Shown: positions 1-4,428 of the stretch, one piece after another
Layout: every line of letters starts with the position of its first letter
How positions within the stretch are numbered: position 1 is the stretch's first letter
From: CAZTAK01 sp964611585
Lineage (GTDB): Bacteria; Pseudomonadota; Alphaproteobacteria; SHVP01
NCBI GenBank assembly: GCA_964611585.1
Contig: CAZTAK010000101.1
Coordinates: forward strand, 1-6,962
Direction: 5' to 3'
DNA length: 6,962 nt
Program-made: the position numbers and the translations under genes
Notes under the pieces: generated by a model
Told to the model about the DNA's origin: nothing
Databases searched by the model: none
The model's input: only the letters and a program-made list of their open reading frames with translations

Positions 1-1
1 G

Positions 2-373
2 AATGCGCCAAATCCTCCCAATCGTCCCGGACCACTTTTCGGGGGGCAGGTCACCGGTACCGAGGCCCGCCGGTGCAAACGTGTTGTTGACCGAATCGAT
101 CTCGCCGATCTTGATGTCGCCGGTACCGCCTTCTCCAAGGAATTTGAGGCCGAGGCCGACTACGTCGGTCTCTACATCATGGCTCGCGCCGGCCGCAATA
201 TTTCGAACGCCCCCGATTTCTGGCGCCGCATGGCGACCCTGTCGCCGCGCTCCATATCGCACGCATCGTCCCATCCCACTTCGCCTGAACGCTTTGTCAA
301 CCTTGCGAATACGGTGAAAGAGATCGAGCACAAGCGGCGCGGCGGGCAGGCGCTAGAGCCGAATCTACGCTAG
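2..373 (+). CDS. M48 family zinc metallopeptidase, C-terminal fragment
   Basis: This frame is open from the left edge and ends at TAG 371-373, giving the last 123 residues; the start and the HExxH motif lie outside the window. The diagnostic stretch is FSKEFEAEADYVGLY (residues 44-58), the ExxxD block in which M48 peptidases carry the third zinc ligand (Glu49 here) and a conserved Asp (Asp53). It is followed by MARAG, then PDFWRRMA, then SHPTSPERFVNL and a TVKEIEHK tail, which is the usual C-terminus of alphaproteobacterial Oma1/LoiP-like periplasmic or membrane-associated M48 proteases acting in protein quality control. The first 30 or so residues (Asn-, Pro- and Arg-rich) do not look like the family, so the extreme left end may contain a sequence error or frameshift. 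The last 77 bases overlap the end of the convergent gene on the other strand. The family call is firm; the specific substrate is unknown. Confidence 0.8.
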   Translation, partial: NAPNPPNRPGPLFGGQVTGTEARRCKRVVDRIDLADLDVAGTAFSKEFEAEADYVGLYIMARAGRNISNAPDFWRRMATLSPRSISHASSHPTSPERFVNLANTVKEIEHKRRGGQALEPNLR

Positions 374-812
374 ACGACCGGACCCGGGTTCCGTTCAGGA
401 CCTCGGCGATTCTCGCCAGCGCGCGCCTTTCGGTGCGCCAGACCGTGGAGCGGTTACAGCCGATCCGCGCCGCGATCTTGCTCGCCGGAATCCCGCACGC
501 CCGCGCCCACACCAACCGCCGCCAGGCACGCGGCACCGTGCTGAACCAGCCCAGTACGTGTCCCAGATTGTCGATGGCATGCGCATCCGGCGCACCAGGT
601 CGAGCCCGCGCTCCATCATACCCGTAGGCCTCGCTGGTGCTGCGGATGAAGTCGGGCCAGCCGGAGGAACGACCATAGATGAAAACGCGCTCGCGGTCGG
701 GCAGCCGCCGCAGGGTATCGGCGGCCTGTTGCAACCACAGCTCGATCGCTTCGCCGTCCCACCGGTCGGGGCGGGCGAGGAATTCCCCCTCCCACCGGGG
801 CATTGCCTTCAC
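297..812 (-). CDS. DUF6362-like helix-turn-helix protein, phage-associated type
   Basis: The protein is 171 residues if it starts at GTG 812, chosen because this GTG overlaps the TGA of the upstream gene (GTGA, 809-812), a classic coupling arrangement. An internal ATG at 803 would give MPRWEGEF. Visible blocks are a WLQQAADTLRRLP helix (residues 25-37), a GWPDFIRSTSEAYGY block (51-65), AIDNLGHVLGWF (79-90) and WRRLVWARACGIPASKIA (97-114) leading into a helix-turn-helix RIGCNRSTVWRTERRAL (116-132). This succession matches my memory of DUF6362 proteins, which are common near prophage and mobile regions and resemble sigma-like or terminase-small-subunit-like DNA-binding folds. The reaction or target is unknown. 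The last 30 residues after VLNGTRV look unconserved and overlap the end of the convergent peptidase gene by 77 bases. It is co-transcribed with the 110-residue gene, from the repressor-flanked promoter. Confidence 0.72.
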   Translation of the reverse strand: MKAMPRWEGEFLARPDRWDGEAIELWLQQAADTLRRLPDRERVFIYGRSSGWPDFIRSTSEAYGYDGARARPGAPDAHAIDNLGHVLGWFSTVPRAWRRLVWARACGIPASKIAARIGCNRSTVWRTERRALARIAEVLNGTRVRSSSVDSALAPARRAACARSLSPYSQG

Positions 813-1141
813 GATTGGCCCCCACTCTGACGCGGCGAACCCGCCACCGCCTGAAGCAGGGCCAGCCGCTGGGCAGAATTCTCGCTGGCGGTCAGGGTGC
901 CGGTCGTCGGCAACGCGCCAGGCAGGCAGCGCGCCGGCCGCACGAACGGGATCACCCGGGAGGACCTGCCGTCGAGGCGGGCAGCGGTGGCGGTAAATTT
1001 GCGCGCCCGGGCTGCGAAGGCCAACTTCGCAGGTTGGTCCGGTCTTGCCACCGGCCGCCCGTTGGCGAACCGGACCGGCAGGCCACGGGCGGCATTTTCG
1101 CAAACCAAGGCCGCGTGGCGCAGAAGCATGTTCGTGTTCAT
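809..1141 (-). CDS. Small conserved-looking protein of unknown function, repressor-controlled
   Basis: This is a 110-residue protein starting at ATG 1141. The start is well supported: on the - strand AGGAAGGA (complement of 1147-1154) lies 5 bases before the ATG, the strongest ribosome binding site in the window. I do not recognise the family. It begins MNTNMLLRHAALVCENAARG, has a basic middle with RPDQPAKLAFAARARKFT (residues 32-49), then VIPFVRP (63-69), and ends with a Ser/Gly/Gln-rich tail. There is no signal peptide, membrane segment or Cys/His metal motif; it is Arg- and Ala-rich and probably cytoplasmic. Its TGA overlaps the GTG start of the DUF6362-like gene, so the two are expected to be made together. 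It is the first gene behind the leftward promoter, the position held by cro-like or early lytic genes in a phage switch, but no HTH is evident. A longer overlapping frame on this strand (from 1196) gives low-quality, Cys/Pro/Arg-rich sequence and is not a gene here. Confidence 0.68.
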   Translation of the reverse strand: MNTNMLLRHAALVCENAARGLPVRFANGRPVARPDQPAKLAFAARARKFTATAARLDGRSSRVIPFVRPARCLPGALPTTGTLTASENSAQRLALLQAVAGSPRQSGGQS

Positions 1142-1167
1142 CGCAGTCCTTCCTGTTGGAGGATCTG

Positions 1168-1196
1168 TATTTATCCGGTTTGGACATGGCTGTCAA
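1168..1196 (-). promoter_or_regulatory. Leftward sigma70-type promoter for the 110-residue/DUF6362 operon
   Basis: Read on the - strand there is a perfect -35 TTGACA (complement of 1191-1196), a 17-base spacer and a weak -10 TAAATA (complement of 1168-1173); GATAAA (complement of 1170-1175) is an alternative -10 at 15-base spacing. Transcription would start near 1160, giving a leader of about 20 bases before the strong ribosome site. The first inverted repeat (1172-1186) sits within the -10 and spacer, so a bound repressor would block polymerase. The promoter is predicted from sequence only. Confidence 0.55.
1172..1186. promoter_or_regulatory. Operator-like inverted repeat 1 (TATCC-N5-GGACA)
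   Basis: TATCCGGTTTGGACA forms a 5+5 inverted repeat around a 5-base centre, with one mismatch to the perfect site at 1228-1242. It overlaps the spacer and -10 of the leftward promoter. I infer it to be a binding site for the HTH repressor encoded at 1253-1942, since it occurs with two siblings between divergent genes. Confidence 0.6.
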
Positions 1197-1202
1197 GATA
1201 TT

Positions 1203-1217
1203 TGTCCTATTTGGCCA
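1203..1217. promoter_or_regulatory. Operator-like inverted repeat 2 (TGTCC-N5-GGCCA)
   Basis: TGTCCTATTTGGCCA has the same arms as the other two sites with one mismatch in the right arm. Its centre is 31 bases from that of site 1 and 25 bases from that of site 3. It covers the candidate -35 (TTGGCC, 1211-1216) of the rightward promoter and lies just upstream of the leftward -35. Confidence 0.55.
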
Positions 1218-1238
1218 TTGCCGGGATTGTCCGATAAG
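1211..1238 (+). promoter_or_regulatory. Candidate rightward promoter of the repressor gene
   Basis: TTGGCC (1211-1216), a 16-base spacer and GATAAG (1233-1238) form a mediocre sigma70-like pair (4 of 6 matches at the -10). The start would fall near 1245, only a few bases before the ATG at 1253, so the repressor mRNA would be leaderless or nearly so, as with lambda cI from PRM. The nearest Shine-Dalgarno-like bases, AGGA at 1247-1250, are only 2 bases from the ATG, too close to be ideal, while AAGGA at 1236-1240 is 12 bases away. Sites 2 and 3 overlap the two hexamers, suggesting autorepression. Confidence 0.35.
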
Positions 1239-1242
1239 GACA
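1228..1242. promoter_or_regulatory. Operator-like inverted repeat 3 (perfect TGTCC-N5-GGACA)
   Basis: TGTCCGATAAGGACA is a perfect 5+5 inverted repeat with a 5-base centre, the best of the three sites, ending 10 bases before the repressor ATG and covering the candidate rightward -10. As the consensus site it is probably the strongest binding site if affinity follows symmetry, which would make the repressor shut off its own gene. Confidence 0.62.
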
Positions 1243-1252
1243 TTTTAGGACC

Positions 1253-1942
1253 ATGGCAAACCGCCTTTACCCGCTTCGCAAAGCGCGCGGCCTGACCATG
1301 GAGGCGCTGGCCCAGCGCGCCAACACCACCGCCTCGCAGATCAACAAGCTCGAAAAAGGCGACCGGCGCCTGACCGATCAGTGGATGCACCGGCTGGCAG
1401 CCGCGCTCGGCTGTAGCGCCGCCGACCTGCTGGTGGAGCCGGGCGCGCCGATTGCAGCACCGGCGCCCGCGCCGGCGGCGCGGGCCGCCATGGCGTCGGT
1501 TCTCGAAGTCGATGTCCGCGCCGGTGCCGGCGGTGGCGGTCTGGCCCGGGCCGGCGTAACGCCCGATGGCCAGGGCGGTACCGTTGCCGTGGACGAAGCC
1601 AAAGCAAACTGGGGCCTTCCCGAAGAGTACGTCCGTGCCGAACTGCACGTCCGGCCGTCCGACGCCTACATCATCGAGGTCCGTGGCGACAGCATGAGCC
1701 CGACGCTGCTGGCGGGCGACCGGGTGATGGTCGATACGGGCGACCGGGCGCCATCGCCGCCGGGCGTATTCGCCATCTGGGACGGTGTCGGCGTCGTCGC
1801 CAAACGGATCGAGATCGTCCCCAACAGCGATCCCCCCGTTCTGCGTATCAAGTCCGACAATATCCATCACGACGGCTACGAACGCACCACCGACGAAGTC
1901 AACGTGATCGGCCGCATCATCTGGGTGGCGCGCCGTATCTAA
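1253..1942 (+). CDS. CI/LexA-like transcriptional repressor (HTH_3 plus S24 peptidase domain)
   Basis: The protein is 229 residues, a normal length for phage-type repressors. Residues 6-61 form a Cro/CI-type HTH: LRKARGLTMEALAQRAN followed by TTASQINKLEKGDRRL, then AALGCSAADLL. An Ala/Pro-rich linker (65-82) leads to a C-terminal S24 fold with the catalytic Ser147 in RGDSMSPTLLAGDRVMVD and Lys184 in VVAKRI, 37 residues apart as in LexA. In this family the C-terminal domain dimerises, and some members cleave themselves at Ala-Gly under RecA. Here no Ala-Gly or Cys-Gly lies 35-38 residues before Ser147 (109-112 reads GTVA); the nearest is Ala100-Gly101, so self-cleavage is doubtful. The gene is divergent from the 110-residue/DUF6362 pair, with three inverted repeats between them, and is the obvious candidate to bind these. 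It probably acts as a cytoplasmic DNA-binding switch. The ATG at 1253 is the first in frame and starts the HTH domain properly. Confidence 0.9.
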   Translation: MANRLYPLRKARGLTMEALAQRANTTASQINKLEKGDRRLTDQWMHRLAAALGCSAADLLVEPGAPIAAPAPAPAARAAMASVLEVDVRAGAGGGGLARAGVTPDGQGGTVAVDEAKANWGLPEEYVRAELHVRPSDAYIIEVRGDSMSPTLLAGDRVMVDTGDRAPSPPGVFAIWDGVGVVAKRIEIVPNSDPPVLRIKSDNIHHDGYERTTDEVNVIGRIIWVARRI

Positions 1943-1964
1943 CGCATTCGGCCCGTCCCGGTTC

Positions 1965-2018
1965 TGTCCGTAGTGGACTGGACCCACCGGTGTCCGGTTG
2001 GCGCCGCATTTGTCCGGT
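1965..2018. promoter_or_regulatory. Operator-like repeat and two TGTCCGGT half-sites downstream of the repressor
   Basis: TGTCCGTAGTGGACT (1965-1979) matches the upstream 15-bp sites with one mismatch in the right arm. TGTCCGGT then recurs at 1991-1998 and 2011-2018, 20 bases apart (about two helical turns) and in the same orientation, each with a degraded right arm. They lie between the repressor stop and the nucleotidase start. They may be further repressor sites, or chance in GC-rich sequence; TGTCC also appears inside coding sequence (for example near 3607 and 4897). The rest of 1943-2160 is GC-rich with short self-complementary runs (about 2036-2048) but no T-tract, so I call no terminator. 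A weak -10-like GATACT lies at 2091-2096 without a clear -35. Confidence 0.3.
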
Positions 2019-2160
2019 CTGAACCCGGTTCCCGGGCCCGGCCCGGTGCCCCCGTCTCACATGATCCTCTGGCCCGGGCGCCCGGTGTGCGATACTTCGC
2101 CGGGCATAACCAAAGCAATAAGTTCCGAGATCGCGCCGCGGTCACCGACGGGAGGGCGAC

Positions 2161-3732
2161 ATGAAAATGATTTCGATGGGCGCAGCAAGCCGCGTGCTGA
2201 CGGCGCTGGTTGCGGCGCTGGTCCTGGTCTGGAGCGCGGCCAGCGCCCTCGCCCAAGCCGCCAACCTGACCATTCTGCATGTCAACGACGTTTATCAGAT
2301 TTCGCCGCAGGGAGGCAGCGGCGGCATGGCCGAACTGATGACGCTGCTCAAGCAGGAGCGCGCGGGCGCAGAAAATCACCTGACCACACTCGGCGGCGAC
2401 CTGTTGTCACCATCGGTCATGTCGGGTCTGACCAAGGGCGCGCAGATGATCGACTTGCTGAATGCCCTTCAGTTCGATGTCGCGGGCTTCGGCAACCATG
2501 AGTTCGACTTCGGCGACGACGTGCTGAAGCAGCGCATCGCGGAATCGAATTTCACCTGGCTTGCCACCAATACGCTCGGCGCCAACGGCCAGCCGTTCGG
2601 TGGCGCGGTAGCAACGATGATGCGCGATGTCGGCGAATTCAAGGTCGGCATCATGGGCCTGCTCACGCCCGAAACGACGGACCTGTCGAGCCCGGGCAGC
2701 GGCATCCGGTTTATGCTGGTCCTTGAAACCGCCAAAGCAACGGCGGCGCAACTGCGCGAGGACGGCGCCAATTTCATCATTGCCCTCACCCACCTCGACA
2801 TCAGCGAGGACCGGGCACTGATCCGCGAGGCGAGTATCGACATCATTCTTGGCGGTCACGACCACGACCCGATCATGTTCTACGAAAGCGGCGCCCTGAT
2901 CCTCAAGGCCGGCACCGACGCCCAGTACCTGGCGGTGGCCGATATCGCTTTGAGCGCGAGGGAATCGCGCGGCCGGATGCGCTATTCGATGCGCCCCGAA
3001 TGGAAACTGATTTCGACCGCAGGCGTCGAACCGGACGCAACCGTCGCAGCGCTGGTTAAGTCTTACGAAGACGACCTCGACGAGGAGCTCGACGTCGTCG
3101 TCGGCAAGACCACTGTCGAGCTCGACAGCCAGCGCGGCAACGTCCGTACCAAAGAAACCACGATGGGCAACCTGATCGCAGACGCAATTCGCGATGGCGT
3201 CGGCGCCGAGATCGGATTCACCAACGGCGGCGGTATCCGTGGCGACCGCACCTATGCAGCCGGAACCGAACTCACCCGCAAGGACATTCTGACTGAACTG
3301 CCGTTCGGCAATGTCACTCTGCTGATCGAGCTGAGCGGGGCGGACCTAAAGGCGGCGCTGGAAAACGGGGTGAGCCGCATCGAAGATACCGCCGGCCGGT
3401 TCCCTCAGGTCTCGGGGATGTCGTTTGCCTTTGACCGCGATGCGCCGGCGGGAAGCCGGGTGAGCGACGTCAAAGTCGGCGGNNNNNNNNNNNNNNNNNN
3501 NNNNNNNNNNNNNNNNNNNNNNNNNNNNNNNNNNNNNNNNNNNNNNNNNNNNNNNNNNNNNNNNNNNNNNNNNNNNNNNNNNGGCGGTGGCGATGGCTAT
3601 TCGGCCCTGTCCAAAGGCCGCGCCATCGTCGATGCCTCGGGGGCGCCGCTGATGGCGACCATGGTGATGGACTACGTTTCCGGCAAGGGCACGGTTGCCC
3701 CGGCTGTGGAGGGCCGGATCCTGAGAAATAAG
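2161..3732 (+). CDS. Secreted 5'-nucleotidase/metallophosphatase (UshA-like), interrupted by assembly gap
   Basis: The ATG at 2161 follows GGGAGG (2150-2155) with a 5-base spacer. Residues 1-31 form a Sec signal peptide (hydrophobic core 12-28, cut after ALA at 31), so it should act in the periplasm, hydrolysing nucleotides or related phosphate esters. Metallophosphoesterase motifs are in order: HVNDVY (40-45), GGD (78-80), GNHEFDFG (111-118), THL (210-212) and GGHDHDP (231-237). The 5_nucleotid_C domain follows: RTKETTMGNLIADAI (329-343), NGGGIR (355-360), LPFGNV (380-385), and beyond the gap GGGDGYSAL, the substrate-binding end of the fold. The usual first-motif DxH reads DVY, a variant I believe occurs naturally in a subfamily. 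By comparison with the family only about 20 residues should be missing in the N run, so the 100 N are a placeholder. The conserved part ends near EGRILR (3711-3726); I put the boundary at 3732 although no stop occurs there and the frame runs to 4428. Confidence 0.85.
3483..3582. other. Assembly gap of exactly 100 N inside the nucleotidase gene
   Basis: Bases 3483-3582 are all N. The round length indicates a scaffold placeholder, not a measured distance. The nucleotidase reads in the same nominal frame on both sides (DVKVG before, GGGDGYSAL after), but since the true length is unknown this agreement is accidental. Family spacing suggests about 60 missing bases. No feature in these positions can be supported. 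Confidence 0.97.
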
Positions 3733-3864
3733 CCCCCCGCCGGACGGCTCCTCGGGGCCGAAATCGGGCGCAATCCCGGGGCGGGCGTATCCCGTCCGCC
3801 CCGACACCTGCCGATCTCTCTCCGCCAGGCAAGCCCTGCCGATACCCGCGAAAGTGAATTTTCA

Positions 3865-4428
3865 ATGAGCCTTTCCACCCTCGACGACACCATGGTTCTG
3901 CTGACCTACAGCCCGCGAGAAGGCATTGAAGCAACCGAATACGAAGACTGGCTGTGCCGGGTCGACAATCCGTTCTTCAATTCGGTGCCGGGGGTCTTAC
4001 GCTATACAAACTGGAAGGTTGCGGCCGGGATGAATGGCCTGCCATTTTCCCACTTCGACTTTCTCGAGCTCGAATCGCCCGAAGCCTTCGATGCGGTGTG
4101 GGCGAACCCGGACCTCACCGATTTCCGCCGCCAATGGCGGGAACTGTGGGGCCGCAAACCGGACCAGGACTCGCCCGACAACAGCCACGCCTATCTATGC
4201 CGCCGTGAGGCCGGTCGACCCCAGGCGATGGTCCCAATCGTCATGCTTACCCCCGATTCCGCAGGTAACGGTGAGGGCGAAAGCTGGACGGTTCTGCGCT
4301 CGCTCAAAGGCGGCACGCAACGGTTCGAGCGATTCAGTCTTCGCTTTCTCGGCGCCGAGACAGCGGATGAACCGCTTCGGGCCGGAGCCATCCGTGGGGA
4401 CCTGATCGCCCAGCCGCCCGCCGAATGA
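3865..4428 (+). CDS. Uncharacterised protein, possible dimeric alpha/beta-barrel (ferredoxin-like) fold
   Basis: This is 187 residues from ATG 3865 to TGA 4428. I separate it from the nucleotidase because the 45 codons before it are Pro/Arg/Gly-rich and look intergenic, and because MSLSTLDDTMVLLTYSPREG begins like a beta strand of a new domain. The start has no good ribosome site (GAAAGTGA at 3850-3857 is the nearest purine run); ATG 3892 is an alternative. Visible blocks are EYEDWLCRVDNPFFNSVPGV (residues 25-44), RYTNWKV (46-52), FDFLELESPEAFDAVWANPD (64-83) and WRELWGR (91-97): a strand-helix-strand pattern with a regularly placed 'EAFDAVWANPDL' helix as in EthD/DUF-type small dimeric barrels. 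The second half (MVPIVMLTP onward, 122-187) could be another degenerate strand-helix unit. There is no signal peptide. Its TGA overlaps the ATG of the CoxL-like gene (ATGA, 4425-4428), so a role alongside that enzyme, such as substrate handling, is an inference from position only. Confidence 0.7.
   Translation: MSLSTLDDTMVLLTYSPREGIEATEYEDWLCRVDNPFFNSVPGVLRYTNWKVAAGMNGLPFSHFDFLELESPEAFDAVWANPDLTDFRRQWRELWGRKPDQDSPDNSHAYLCRREAGRPQAMVPIVMLTPDSAGNGEGESWTVLRSLKGGTQRFERFSLRFLGAETADEPLRAGAIRGDLIAQPPAE

Noticed and set aside
813..1196. N-terminal extension of the DUF6362-like frame up to ATG 1196 (a 299-residue protein)
   Set aside because: The added 128 residues are Cys/Pro/Arg-rich without recognisable pattern, overlap the better 110-residue gene in another frame, and would start inside the promoter. 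The GTGA start at 812 explains the data better.
1193..1987. Long - strand open frame opposite the repressor gene
   Set aside because: It is an antisense shadow of the repressor frame in GC-rich DNA; the + strand carries clear HTH and S24 motifs and this one shows none.
2027..2090. GC-rich self-complementary runs as a rho-independent terminator for the repressor gene
   Set aside because: Short CGGGC/GCCCG and CCCGGG arms can pair, but no stable long stem followed by a T-tract exists.
1998..2501. + strand open frame starting in the intergenic region before the nucleotidase
   Set aside because: It is Pro/Arg-rich and overlaps the nucleotidase signal peptide and first motifs in another frame, with no ribosome site.
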